From Desulfonema magnum (lineage in GTDB: Bacteria > Desulfobacterota > Desulfobacteria > Desulfobacterales > 4be13), in contig NZ_CP061800.1 in assembly GCF_017377395.1 (NCBI RefSeq), forward strand, positions 868,001 through 932,000: a DNA stretch of 64,000 nucleotides. The letters run 5' to 3'. Below the pieces are notes generated by a model. That model was not told where the DNA came from. It saw only the letters and a list, made by a program, of their open reading frames with translations, and searched no databases. Below, one piece after another: positions 34,733 through 44,841 of the stretch (its first letter is position 1; each line of letters starts with the position of its first letter). Both the position numbers and the translations under genes were made by a program.

Positions 34733-36349
34733 ATGTGTGGTTTAGCAGGATGTTTCGGAGTTAAGGATGAGCAAACAATTAATCGTATGCTGGATGATCT
34801 CGGACATCGGGGACCCAATGACCGTGGGATATTCTCTAATGAAAATCTCGTATTAGGTCATACCCGCCTGTCTATTGTGGATGTGGCTCAGGGGCATCAG
34901 CCTATTCTTTCGGATGACGGACGCAAAGGGATCGTCTGCAATGGTGAAATTTATAATTTTCGTAAACTTCGAAGCGGGCTTTTCCCTCAATACCGCTTTA
35001 ACACCCAATCCGATACTGAAGTTATTTTGCATCTGTATCAGGAAAAAGGACCTGACTGCGTAAAGGATTTGGACGGCATGTTTGCTTTTGCCCTGTTTGA
35101 CGGCGAAGATTATATGCTGGCAAGAGATCCCATCGGCATCAAACCCCTTTATTACGGATACCAGGGGGAAAACCTTTATTTCAGCTCCGAACTGGGTGCC
35201 ATGACCATCGCGGGGGTAGATGAAGTGCATGAATTTCCGGCCGGTCATTACTATACACCCAAAGAAGGGTTTGTGAAATATTACCGAATTCCGGAAATTC
35301 AAGATCATTTGCTTACCGATATCGAAGAAACCCGGGAACTGATTCGGGAAACATTTATCCGGTCAGTGAAAAAGCGTCTGCTCGCGGATCCGGAAATTCC
35401 GGTGGGATCATTCTGCAGCGGCGGATTGGACAGCAGCCTGGTCGCAGCCATCGCCGCGGATGAAATACCCAATCTTCATACGTTTGTCGTGGGGATGAGA
35501 GATAATGACGGAGAGTTAAGCGATGATGTCAAGGCTGCCCGTATAGCGTCCAAACATATCGGCTCCACCCATCACGAACTCCTTTTTACAGAAGCTGAGT
35601 ATTACGACGCCCTGCCCATTGTCATTAAAAAACTGGAGAGCTATGATCCGTCCCTGGTGCGTTGTGCGATTCCCTGTTATTTCACCTGCAAGCTGGCTGC
35701 GGATTACGTTACCGTCGTGCTGACCGGAGAAGGCGCGGATGAGCTTTTCACCGGCTATCATTACATGAAACATTTCCCTTTGGACAAACTCAATCTGGAA
35801 GCCAGGCGGTGCATCGGAAACCTTCATAATATCAACCTCCAGCGGGCCGACCGGATGGGGATGTACTTTAACTTGGAGCTTCGGGTCCCCTTTTTGGATG
35901 TTGAAATGGTGGATATCTCCATGAAGATTCCCCATGATCTCAAAATCCGCGAGCATAACGGCGCGAAGATCGAAAAATGGATCCTTCGGAAAGCCTTTGA
36001 AGACACAAATTATCTCCCTGATGAAATTTTGTGGCGGTACAAGGTTCAATATACCCAGGGAGCCGGCTGCGAGAGTCTGGGAGAGACGCTGGCGGAAAAT
36101 GCCATGAGTCAGGAAGAATATGAGCGCATCAAGGCTGAGAACCCTCTGGCAACCATCAACAGCAGAGAAGCGGCATATTACTTCAAGATATTCCGTGAGT
36201 TTTATCCCCAGAATTCCATTCTCGGCTCCATCGGCATATGGACCGGATTTGATTTCGCAGAAGAAAGAGAGCGGGTTCGGGGAACTGTGGACGGGGATCT
36301 GAAGCATAACCACGAAGAGGAAGAAGAAGAAGAGTGTATGGTGGCGTAA
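34733..36349 (+). CDS. asnB: Asparagine synthetase-like, glutamine-hydrolysing
   Basis: 538 residues, RBS AAGGAG. The N-terminal class II amidotransferase domain starts MCGLAGCFG with nucleophile Cys2, then GHRGPNDRG, CNGEIYNF and the Asp of SDTEVILH. The synthetase domain has PP-loop SGGLDSS (229-235), GEGADELFTGYHYMKHFPL and LRVPFLDVEMVDISMKI. It would make Asn or an analogous amide from an acidic substrate, Gln and ATP. The C-terminal tail is a Glu-rich stretch (HNHEEEEEEECMVA). Context with two MttB-family proteins and an amidase suggests a pathway-specific rather than housekeeping role. Confidence 0.9.
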   Translation: MCGLAGCFGVKDEQTINRMLDDLGHRGPNDRGIFSNENLVLGHTRLSIVDVAQGHQPILSDDGRKGIVCNGEIYNFRKLRSGLFPQYRFNTQSDTEVILHLYQEKGPDCVKDLDGMFAFALFDGEDYMLARDPIGIKPLYYGYQGENLYFSSELGAMTIAGVDEVHEFPAGHYYTPKEGFVKYYRIPEIQDHLLTDIEETRELIRETFIRSVKKRLLADPEIPVGSFCSGGLDSSLVAAIAADEIPNLHTFVVGMRDNDGELSDDVKAARIASKHIGSTHHELLFTEAEYYDALPIVIKKLESYDPSLVRCAIPCYFTCKLAADYVTVVLTGEGADELFTGYHYMKHFPLDKLNLEARRCIGNLHNINLQRADRMGMYFNLELRVPFLDVEMVDISMKIPHDLKIREHNGAKIEKWILRKAFEDTNYLPDEILWRYKVQYTQGAGCESLGETLAENAMSQEEYERIKAENPLATINSREAAYYFKIFREFYPQNSILGSIGIWTGFDFAEERERVRGTVDGDLKHNHEEEEEEECMVA

Positions 36350-36415
36350 TCTTTTGAAGCAGGAAATTTGAAATTCGGTTACAAGTTTCCGCAATAAGAG
36401 AATTCTCCAACATTC

Positions 36416-36562
36416 AGCAGATCGAAAAGTTTCCGGGCTGTTCGCTGCACAGCGAAGAAACCCGGCTTTTTCCCCGGACGCAGTGTCCCCTGTCGGAAAA
36501 AGCCGTGTTTCTTCCCTGTCCGTCCTGTTTGCTCCGCTAGGGCATGAAAATTTTTTTGATTG
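36416..36562. repeat. Miniature element, AGCAGATCGAAAAGTTT ends
   Basis: Left end AGCAGATCGAAAAGTTTCC, right end GAAAATTTTTTTGATTG (degenerate). Core AAACCCGGCTTTTTCC / GGAAAAAGCCGTGTTTC. Same family as 3918 and 41134. Confidence 0.7.
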
Positions 36563-36599
36563 ACATTAATATGCCTGACTCCCCCGCGGTCCCGGGGGG

Positions 36600-36868
36600 A
36601 ATCAGGACCTCCTGCCACGGGAATCCCCTCTGAGGGAGGTGCGGGGGAGCGTCCCTGCATGGGCATCAGATTATGTCCCCCGGGAATTCGCTGCAGGACG
36701 GGGTTTGCAACCCCGTCCGAAACGTTTACGGGCGGCGATCCGGAAAATATTCCGGACGGGGTTGCAAACCCCGTCCTGCAAAATGAATCAGGACCTCCTG
36801 CCACGGGAATCCCCTCTGAGGGAGGTGCGGGGGAGTGTCCCTGCATGGACAGCAGATGATGTCCCACC
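36600..36868. repeat. Direct repeats flanking a GGACGGGG palindrome
   Basis: Two ~80-bp direct copies beginning AATCAGGACCTCCTGCCACG (36600 and 36784) flank the GACGGGGTTTGCAACCCCGTC inverted unit (36695-36778) also found at 31295. The copies differ at a handful of bases. No coding content. Confidence 0.75.
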
Positions 36869-36895
36869 GGGAACTCCCTGATCAAATTTCAAATT

Positions 36896-37882
<987 letters not shown>

Positions 37883-37944
37883 GAGACTTGGACCTTTCAG
37901 AGGGGGGGCTGTTTCTCGATGATCAAGTTTTTTGACTTGGTTCG

Positions 37945-38075
37945 AACAAAAAGCTTGTCATTCCTGCGAAAGCAGGAATCCATTTTTGGCAGGTGTGGCG
38001 ATTCCGGAAGCTGCGGATTCCTGGTTTTGCAGACTTCGGCGTGAGCTCAGTCGAACGGAATGACATAAAAAAAAC
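37945..38075. repeat. GTCATTCCTGCGAAAGCAGG-type dispersed repeat
   Basis: Contains the palindrome TTCCTGCGAAAGCAGGAA and GTGAGCTCAGTCGAACGGAA followed by TGACA, whose ends (TGTCATTCC / GGAATGACA) are inverted. This matches a dispersed intergenic repeat type common in environmental proteobacterial genomes. No gene. Confidence 0.6.
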
Positions 38076-38140
38076 TTGATTATCGAGTGTTTATAATTTT
38101 GATTTCTTAACTCTTGACATTTTATGAAAAGGTGAAGATA

Positions 38141-39313
38141 ATGATTTTTGAAGATGATGATTTTCTGGAAAAAATACACTTGGACGCGTTGCGGGTTCTG
38201 GAAGAGGTCGGCGTCAAATGTGAATCTGCCGAACTAAGACAGATTTTTGAGAATACAGGGCTTGCCGCGTATGATGAAACAAATGCTCATATTCATGTGC
38301 TTTCTCCGCTGGTTGAGCAGGCCCTTGAGATGACCCCCAAACGGGACAAGTTTTTTATTCCTGAAAACTCATTCGGGGTGGGAGGAACAGCCCCTTTTGT
38401 ATATGATGATCTGACCGGAGAACTGGTGATGCCGACGTTTGAACATATCGCCAGAATTGCAAAAATTGTCAATGACGCAGATGTGGTTCAGTTTATGGCC
38501 AGAGGTGTCCTTGTCCCTAAGCAGGAAGTCAAGGTTATGGACACCATTATCGAACACTGTGACAAACCCATCTATGTGGCCACACTGAGTGAGGAAGGAA
38601 TTTCCAGAGCCAAAGAAATCCATGAGACCAGAGGGAATATCACGGTTCAGTTCTCCATTATCAACAGTCCGTTAAATATCATTGAGACCATGGTGGACCC
38701 TTTTCTTTCATGTGTGAGAAAGGGAATTCCGACTTATGTCTCCACCATGCCCATGGCAGGGCTTTCCGGGCCTTACAGTATGTCAGGGCTTCTGACGCTG
38801 ACGCATGCCGAGGCATTGTTCGGAATCACATTGGCTCAGTTGGTGAACCCGGGGGTCATGGTGGTGCATGCGGGACTTCCCTCGGTCGCGAGCATAGAGA
38901 AAAAATATGCGGTGGATCTGGGTCTGATATCCCATAATGTTGCCAATCTTCTTATGGAAAAGGTGAACAAACGACTTGATATTCCCTCGGTTCAGACGGC
39001 CTGCACCACGAGTCAGGAACACCCGAATAAGATATCGGAAGAAGAGGCCATCAGAGGGTACGCCATGATGAAACAATATGGTTTTCACCAGATGCGCCAC
39101 GCTTTCGGATTTTTAAAAGAACTGGTATCGTTTTCCATTGCAAAATTGGAAAGACATATCCAATTATGTCAGGAAACAGGCCCGGAACCTTGTTCAGAGA
39201 CAGTTGAATTTGACCCTGAAGGGTTTGAGGTCATCGCTCGAAACAGCAGCAATCCGGATTATATGCGGGATGAACACACATTGAAAAATACGGGAAAAGC
39301 GTTTCTGAATTAG
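38141..39313 (+). CDS. MttB-family protein, non-pyrrolysine, second paralogue
   Basis: 390 residues from ATG 38141 behind AAGGTGA; the open frame continues back to a TTG at 38114 without a better signal. Parallels the protein at 33396 throughout: HLDALRVLEEVGVKC, FGVGGTAPFVYDDLTGELVM, TYVSTMPMAGLSGPYSMSGL, LTLTHAEALFGITLAQLVNP. No amber codon. The two may form a heteromer or act on different substrates. Followed 31 bp later by the amidase gene. Confidence 0.85.
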   Translation: MIFEDDDFLEKIHLDALRVLEEVGVKCESAELRQIFENTGLAAYDETNAHIHVLSPLVEQALEMTPKRDKFFIPENSFGVGGTAPFVYDDLTGELVMPTFEHIARIAKIVNDADVVQFMARGVLVPKQEVKVMDTIIEHCDKPIYVATLSEEGISRAKEIHETRGNITVQFSIINSPLNIIETMVDPFLSCVRKGIPTYVSTMPMAGLSGPYSMSGLLTLTHAEALFGITLAQLVNPGVMVVHAGLPSVASIEKKYAVDLGLISHNVANLLMEKVNKRLDIPSVQTACTTSQEHPNKISEEEAIRGYAMMKQYGFHQMRHAFGFLKELVSFSIAKLERHIQLCQETGPEPCSETVEFDPEGFEVIARNSSNPDYMRDEHTLKNTGKAFLN

Positions 39314-39344
39314 AATCATATGAAAAAAGAGTGAGATTTAAGAA

Positions 39345-40292
39345 GTGATAAAAGTTTCGATTTATCAGACAAGCCCTGTGTTGCTGGATGTCAAAACCAA
39401 TTTGGAAGAGGTTATTTTAAAAATTAATCGGGGCAGGGAAAAAGGCATCCACCTGAATGTGTTTCCTGAGATGGCTCTGACAGGTTATTTTGTCGGTCCC
39501 GAATATCATGAGGCGGCTCTCAGACTTGATTCGCGGGAAATCAGATCCCTGGTGTCCGCGACCCGGGGAACAGCGGCCGTTGTCGGCTTTATCGAGGAGT
39601 CTCCGTCAATGAATTTTTATAATTCCGCTCTTGTGGCGGTTGACGGTGAGATTCTGTTTGCTTATCGGAAACTCAATTTGCCCAATTACGGAGTTTTTGA
39701 GGAGCGAAAATACTTTGCCAATGGAAAGCATGTCCGTGTATTTAAATTTCACGACATGACAATTTCAGTTTTTATTTGTAATGACATGTGGCATCCGGCT
39801 TTGCCATATCTCGGGGTATGCCAGAAGGCAGATGTTTTTATTTCCATTTTTAACTCCTCGGAAACTTCAATGTCACCTGAATTTAGTAATATCGAAAGCT
39901 GGGAGATCATTAACAAATTCTATTCCCGTATTTTTGGTATTTATAATATATGTGCGAACCGTGTGGGCGAGGAAATGATTCCGGAAAAAAGAAATGCTTC
40001 TGAGTCAGAAACCGAAAAAAAACCTTCATGTGCGAAATCCTGCGACGCGGTTCGGGGAGAGAAGTATAAATTCTGGGGCGGCAGTGAGATCATCAATCCT
40101 TTTGGTCAGCGAATTTATAAAGCCGCATATTACCGACCTGATGAAATTATCGGAGACCTGGATAAGGACATACTCCGGCGAAAAAAAATCATGCTTCCTT
40201 ACCTGAGAAATGATGATCCCTATTTTACAGATCGTGAACTTCATCGTATTTTGTATGGTGCCAATTCAGATTTCCAGACAGAGGATGAATGA
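39345..40292 (+). CDS. Nitrilase-superfamily amidohydrolase
   Basis: 315 residues from a GTG at 39345. The Glu-Lys-Cys triad is complete: E42 in VFPEMALTGYF, K109 in AYRKLNLPNYGVFEERKYF, C145 in SVFICNDMWHP. The layout resembles the glutaminase-type amidase domain of NAD synthetases and carbamoylase-like branches. An unusual Cys/Lys-rich insertion (~215-235) precedes KFWGGSEIINPFGQRIY. It would hydrolyse a C-N bond, possibly in the product of the asparagine-synthetase-like enzyme. Confidence 0.88.
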   Translation: MIKVSIYQTSPVLLDVKTNLEEVILKINRGREKGIHLNVFPEMALTGYFVGPEYHEAALRLDSREIRSLVSATRGTAAVVGFIEESPSMNFYNSALVAVDGEILFAYRKLNLPNYGVFEERKYFANGKHVRVFKFHDMTISVFICNDMWHPALPYLGVCQKADVFISIFNSSETSMSPEFSNIESWEIINKFYSRIFGIYNICANRVGEEMIPEKRNASESETEKKPSCAKSCDAVRGEKYKFWGGSEIINPFGQRIYKAAYYRPDEIIGDLDKDILRRKKIMLPYLRNDDPYFTDRELHRILYGANSDFQTEDE

Positions 40293-40359
40293 ATATTTTT
40301 GCAAATCTGACTGACTCAGAAAATTAACTTGCAATCATTGGGTCAGTTTTGTGATTTTT

Positions 40360-41046
40360 TCAGAAAATCACAAAATTGCCCCGATTTTCTTTCGCAATGG
40401 CCTGTATCTCATCCGATTCAATGATACGAACACCTGCCTGATCTTTCCGGGCAACCTGCAAGACAGCATCCGCCACTGCACCGCCATGAACCGGTTTATA
40501 TCTTTCCGATATGGCAAATGAGATGAATCTGTTGAGAAATTTGCCTATTTCCTCTCCGAGACGAAAATTCTCACGCTCCCCCAGCAGCAATGAGGGGCGG
40601 AAAATACTGACGCTCCTGTAATTCAGCTTTTGAATGGCGGCTTCCAATTCCCCTTTGACTCGATTGTAAAAGAACGGGGATTTCGGGTTTGCCCCGTTTG
40701 CCGATACAACAAGAAAATGACTGGCTCTGTTTTGTTGAGCAATACTTGCGATGCGATGCGGATAAGTAAAGTCAATTTTGTAAAAATTCTCTTTTGTTCC
40801 TGCTTTTCTGATGGTCGTGCCCAGCGTGCAAATCACATGATCCGCTTTTATAAGATGCTGATACTTGTCAGCGTGATCAAAATCAATGAGATGTTGCTCT
40901 GTTTTCGGATGATTCAAATAATCTGGCAAAGGTCTGCGCGTCAATATGACGATCCGATTATAAAAATCGCTGTTCAGAAGGCGGGTAAGGCATTCTCCGC
41001 CTACCAGACCTGTAGCTCCGAGTATCAATACTGTTTTTTTTTCCAT
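40360..41046 (-). CDS. NAD(P)-binding oxidoreductase, TIP30/SDR-like
   Basis: 228 residues. Rossmann motif VLILGATGLVGGECLTRLL, then ADHVICTLGTTIRKAGTKEN, SHFLVVSANGANPKSPFFYN and VKGELEAAI, with the YxxxK pair of extended SDRs (YNRVK). This is the pattern of the atypical SDR group with human HTATIP2. Substrate unknown. Convergent with the amidase; independent of the cluster by strand. Confidence 0.85.
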   Translation of the reverse strand: MEKKTVLILGATGLVGGECLTRLLNSDFYNRIVILTRRPLPDYLNHPKTEQHLIDFDHADKYQHLIKADHVICTLGTTIRKAGTKENFYKIDFTYPHRIASIAQQNRASHFLVVSANGANPKSPFFYNRVKGELEAAIQKLNYRSVSIFRPSLLLGERENFRLGEEIGKFLNRFISFAISERYKPVHGGAVADAVLQVARKDQAGVRIIESDEIQAIAKENRGNFVIF

Positions 41047-41133
41047 GTTTGTGACCTTAAATGCGCTGATATCAGAAGTCTCGGAAGCAATTCCGAGGGT
41101 GAAAGCGAAGTCAGGCTGAAGCCAGCTATGATT

Positions 41134-41288
41134 AGCAGATCGAAAAATTTCCGGCCGGACTGAGCGCGGGACAGCAAAGAAACCCGGCTTTTTTTCCGGA
41201 CAGGGTGCCTCCCCCGCGGGAAAAAGCCGGGTTTCTCCCCCGTCTGTCGTGTCCGCGCTGTTAGAGCCTGAAAACTTTTCGATCTACT
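41134..41288. repeat. Miniature element, AGCAGATCGAAAAATTT ends
   Basis: Left AGCAGATCGAAAAATTTCC, right AAACTTTTCGATCTACT (inverted). Core AAACCCGGCTTTTTTTCC / GGAAAAAGCCGGGTTTC. The most complete member of this end-type. Confidence 0.8.
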
Positions 41289-41369
41289 GATGATGAATGA
41301 ATGTGTTCCTGAGCTTATTTTAGCGGTCATCCGAGAGGTGTCTGAAGTATAAAATCCCGGCAGGTTTAT

Positions 41370-41735
41370 TCATACAGATTCATCAGCCTGATCCGGGTGT
41401 TGCAGGCATTCCACCTCGGCCACGGTCAGATCGGTTGCCCGGGCAATCTGTTCAACAGTGAGAACTCCCATTGAGAGCAGATTCAGTGCAATTTTTTTCA
41501 GGGCTTTTTTTTCACTTTTTTTTTCGCCTCTTTTTTCCCCTTCTCTGCGAGCTGCGTCCAGGGCGGAGACTTCGTCCTTGAGAGCCTTTTCCCTCATTTC
41601 CGCAAGCTGACGCGTCTCCTCATCCGCACTCAGTTTTTTCAGAGCATCATAAGCCCTGTGAATCATGGGATTGGTGCAGTGCGTTTCCATGGTATTTTCC
41701 TCCTTTTCATGGTTGAAAAAATAAAGCCATGTCAC
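41370..41735 (-). pseudogene. Partial tandem duplicate of the Rpn-family gene
   Basis: 121 residues equal to the C-terminal third of the protein at 41745: WLYFFNH, then PMIHRAYDALKKLSADEETR, LTVEQIARATDLTVAEVECL. It has an extra RGEKKSEK and an altered tail. The nuclease core is absent. An AGGAGTGAC before the ATG may still allow translation, giving only the helical tail. It arose by a ~350-bp tandem duplication. Confidence 0.75.
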
Positions 41736-41744
41736 TCCTGTGAA

Positions 41745-42602
41745 TCATTCAGCCTGCTCTGAGTTCTGAAGGCACTTCACCTCGGCTACGGTCAGATCTG
41801 TAGCCCGGGCAATCTGCTCCACTGTGAGAAGTCCTATTGAGAGCAGATTCAGGGCAGTCTTTTTCAGGGCTTTTTTTTCCCCTTCTCTGCGAGCTGCGTC
41901 CAGGGCGGAGACTTCGTCCTTGAGAGCCTTTTCCCTCATTTCCGCAAGCTGACGCGTCTCCTCGTCCGCACTCAGTTTTTTCAGAGCATCATAAGCCCTG
42001 TGAATCATGGGATTGGTGTAATGCATTTCCATGGTGTCATCCTCCTCATCGGCATGGTTGAAAAAATAAAGCCATTCGAGCAGCTTTTTCTCCTTCCGGC
42101 CCGCATAGTCTTTTTTATCGGGCTTCGGAAGCTCGAATATGTGAAGGGAGAGGTCATCTGTCAGCCGGAGTTTCGGATAACGGACATCTCTGAGATCAAA
42201 GCGGAAGCGGAAATCATCATGCTTGGGAAAAATTTCGTAATTCAGAAAATGGATACCTATCACCGGTTTCAGCCGGTCGTATTTCTGGCCGGAGTCAAGC
42301 TGGTCAGCGTACATTTTGCACAGATAATACAATGCTCTTTCAGGATAGTATGCGTATTTCCGAACCTGCATTTCAATGTCATACTGATTTTCCTGTTCAT
42401 CACGGGCCAGAATATCCAGGACAATGAATTTTTTGATGATTTCTTCGGGACGGATGACCGGATTCTTTATCTCAACAGACCTGATAAGCTGATGCTCAGG
42501 CAGAATCAGAACCGTATTGAGAAGGTCAGTCAGTATTTCCGTGTCCCCGCTGAAAAGCTGCTTAAATACAAGATCAAGTTTCGGACTCAGTAAAAATTTC
42601 AT
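41745..42602 (-). CDS. Rpn-family PD-(D/E)XK nuclease/transposase-like protein
   Basis: 285 residues. Starts MKFLLSPKLDLVFKQLFSGD; nuclease core residues in IKKFIVLDILARDEQENQYD then IEMQVRKYAYYPERALYYLC (D-x..-E-x-Q pattern of the family). The C-terminal helical region ends LTVEQIARATDLTVAEVKCL, typical of TIGR01784/PDDEXK_2 proteins. Relatives promote RecA-independent recombination or resemble transposase nucleases and are often multicopy. No terminal repeats define an element here. Confidence 0.88.
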   Translation of the reverse strand: MKFLLSPKLDLVFKQLFSGDTEILTDLLNTVLILPEHQLIRSVEIKNPVIRPEEIIKKFIVLDILARDEQENQYDIEMQVRKYAYYPERALYYLCKMYADQLDSGQKYDRLKPVIGIHFLNYEIFPKHDDFRFRFDLRDVRYPKLRLTDDLSLHIFELPKPDKKDYAGRKEKKLLEWLYFFNHADEEDDTMEMHYTNPMIHRAYDALKKLSADEETRQLAEMREKALKDEVSALDAARREGEKKALKKTALNLLSIGLLTVEQIARATDLTVAEVKCLQNSEQAE

Positions 42603-42702
42603 AGCGTTTCAAATCTCCCAATACACGGTGCGGTTCCGCGCACTTGCTTCAGCCGAGGGACTGATTCCCCGGGTTTCTTTGTCTTCCAATTCTGTCCGCG
42701 TT

Positions 42703-43179
42703 TCATATTTCAATTTTTTTCGGAAACTCCGGAACCCGCACGGACGCTTCAAGTTCCCCTCCGCTGTTGTGGAAGCTCATATCACCTTCCTGTGTGCAGA
42801 CCCAGACCTCTTCCGCACCATTTTCAAAATAAAGCTGCTTTTTCTCATTCATTTCCTCATCCGTGTTGCTGTCGGAAAGCACCTCCACACAGATTTCGGG
42901 GGCCACGGAGCATTCGGTCTCATACCTGATCTGTTCAAATCGCTCCTGTGATGCCCATACGACATCCGCCACTTTTGTGCCTTTCCGGGTGCTGATGGCA
43001 CATTCAGGCATGGCCTTCCCTGTTTTTACGAGTGTGCGTAAAAGATATTCAATCTCCCCCTGACACGCGGAATGTACAACTTTGACAGGTGACATGATAA
43101 TCTGACCTCTTTCATTCAGTTCGATTCTGAAAGGCAAATCTTTCAGATCCGGGTGTTCGCAGACTTGCTGCCAGTTCAT
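42703..43179 (-). CDS. Uma2-family (DUF820) endonuclease-like protein
   Basis: 158 residues, slightly short for the family (~180-200). PD-(D/E)XK-like elements: VADVVWASQERFEQI, APEICVEVLSDSNTDEEMNE and KKQLYFENGAEEVWVC, where the E-V-L-S and K positions match the Uma2 core. Function unknown; family members are abundant in repeat-rich genomes. Not obviously linked to the Rpn gene except by strand. Confidence 0.85.
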   Translation of the reverse strand: MNWQQVCEHPDLKDLPFRIELNERGQIIMSPVKVVHSACQGEIEYLLRTLVKTGKAMPECAISTRKGTKVADVVWASQERFEQIRYETECSVAPEICVEVLSDSNTDEEMNEKKQLYFENGAEEVWVCTQEGDMSFHNSGGELEASVRVPEFPKKIEI

Positions 43180-43284
43180 GATTATGTCCTTTCATTATCT
43201 GTTTCCATGTTGGGCTTCAGTGCGCCTGTGCTGTCACCAGGGGATTGATTCCCTGGATTGATTTACAATGATATTTTTCCAAAC

Positions 43285-43581
43285 TCAGGGATCATTTATC
43301 TCCTGCCCCGTGAAACTCGGCAAATGCGGAAATCTTCCTGATTTCCCAATATCCCCCCCTTTGACAGGACCAACTCTTGTCAGCATACCGCATTTTCCGA
43401 GCTTTTTTAAGTGGTATTTTACGCCGTCCTCACTGATATTTAACAGTCTGGCAATTTCCTTGCGGGTAATATGCGGGTAGTTTCGGATGATTTCTGCGAT
43501 TTTCCGGGTAATTTCCGGGTAGCAAGGCGATTTCCAAGAATGAACATACCAGTTTGTAGTTCCGCCTTTAGGCGGTGTCAC
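43285..43581 (-). pseudogene. Winged-helix fragment of a larger regulator
   Basis: 98 codons. Residues ~20-65 (ITRKIAEIIRNYPHITRKEI, LLNISEDGVKYHLKKLGKCG, MLTRVGPVKGG) match the C-terminal winged helix of AlbA_2/ATP-binding regulators of the RecG-like COG2865 type. The N-terminal domain is missing and the ATG lies inside a palindrome (43542-43629). Probably a truncated relic. Confidence 0.65.
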
Positions 43582-43629
43582 ACCGCCTAAAGGCGGAACT
43601 ACAAACTGAAAAAATACGCCGGTATGTTC
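43542..43629. repeat. Perfect palindrome, GTAGTTCCGCCTTTAGGCGG
   Basis: The core (43551-43607) is a perfect inverted repeat of 28 bp per arm: GTTTGTAGTTCCGCCTTTAG onward and its complement ending ACTACAAAC. Outer arms GAACATACC / GGTATGTTC make the whole 88 bp symmetric. Confidence 0.85.
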
Positions 43630-43667
43630 TTTTTCAGGAATCGTCTAACTGATAATGCCCGCTCTGT

Positions 43668-44771
43668 TTACGATTTGCGACATAAATAATGCAGGTTAAA
43701 AGTATCATGTTCCATTTCAATGACCTCCACTTTTTCAAACCCGGCCTCTTTCAGCATTTCCACTGCCTTTTCCTCACCCCACATCATTCCCAGTCCTGTT
43801 CCGCGGTTTGCCAGTCCCACAGGCATGCAGTGCATGAGGCTCACGGTGTAGAGAAACGGCCCCATGGGATGGCTTTTGTTTTCTGCCTGATCGGTTTTTG
43901 CGGCAATGTCAATCATTGAAAACATGCCTCCGGGAGCAAGCATATGGCGTATTCCCTGCAAAGCAGGCAGCGGCGCTGTCTGGTCATGAATGGAATCAAA
44001 TGCGGTGATGTAATCAAAATATCCTTCAAATTCAGGGTCATTTTTAAGCATGGCCGCATCCCGGACAATAAACTCAATATTTTTCAGCCCCATATAATCC
44101 GCTTCTTTTTTTGCGATCTCAATCACTTCTGATGATATATCCATGCCGACAAATGTGCTTTTGGGAAATGCCTCGGCCATCAGCAGCGAGGCCACGCCTT
44201 CGCCGCAGCCCAGATCACAGACACGAATGCCCGTATTCAGGCGGGAAATCAAATTTCCGTCATCCACGGTGGGTAAGAATTTGTCCACAAGCACTTCTCG
44301 GTGCTTTGCATCGGCCAGTTCCGTCATAAACGCCTGAAACTTGGGATAACAGGAATAGGGAACTCCGTCTCCGGTTTGAAATCCGTGAATCACCGGTTCC
44401 ATGGCACTCAGGGTCAGTAAGGGAATCTCCTGGGCATAGACGGCCAAATTGGAATTCCCTGAGCTTCGGGTCAGGATGGCCGCGTGTTCTTTTGGGAGAA
44501 AGTATTTGTTTTCTCGGCTTTCCTGCTCCTGGATCACTTCCACGATTTCGCCTGTGATCATAATTCCGAGCCATTCACGGATATAGCGGGCACTCAGACC
44601 GGAGTGTTCCGAAATAACGGAGATGGTCTGAGCGGTGTCAAATGTCTCCATAATGTCAAAAAGACCGGTGCGGTAGCCAATTCCCACGGCAAGATTCAAT
44701 GCGCCGCCATTTAAGATGTCAATCATTTTCTGGGTGAAAGCGTCTTGTTTTTCTGCTGACGTTTCCGACAT
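43668..44771 (-). CDS. Rv2258c-like SAM-dependent methyltransferase
   Basis: 367 residues. N-terminal winged-helix dimerisation domain (LAVGIGYRTGLFDIM, SEHSGLSARYIREWLGIMI), then a class I methyltransferase core: motif I VCDLGCGEGVASLLMAEAFP, acidic loop VGMDISSEVIEIA, motif III YITAFDSIHD, LAPGGMFSMIDIA. The arrangement matches the Rv2258c-type family of O-/N-methyltransferase-like proteins with unknown substrate. A GTGTTAGGTGTTAAGTGTTA microsatellite separates it from the next gene. Confidence 0.85.
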   Translation of the reverse strand: MSETSAEKQDAFTQKMIDILNGGALNLAVGIGYRTGLFDIMETFDTAQTISVISEHSGLSARYIREWLGIMITGEIVEVIQEQESRENKYFLPKEHAAILTRSSGNSNLAVYAQEIPLLTLSAMEPVIHGFQTGDGVPYSCYPKFQAFMTELADAKHREVLVDKFLPTVDDGNLISRLNTGIRVCDLGCGEGVASLLMAEAFPKSTFVGMDISSEVIEIAKKEADYMGLKNIEFIVRDAAMLKNDPEFEGYFDYITAFDSIHDQTAPLPALQGIRHMLAPGGMFSMIDIAAKTDQAENKSHPMGPFLYTVSLMHCMPVGLANRGTGLGMMWGEEKAVEMLKEAGFEKVEVIEMEHDTFNLHYLCRKS

Positions 44772-44841
44772 AACTTTATGTTTCCTTTACAGATTTAGGT
44801 GTTAGGTGTTAAGTGTTAGGTGTTAGGATTCACCTGAGCGT

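Noticed and set aside
34733..36349. Lasso-peptide cyclase (AsnB homologue)
   Set aside because: The full glutaminase domain with nucleophile Cys2 is present and there is no B-type protease or precursor nearby, so an amidotransferase is the better reading.
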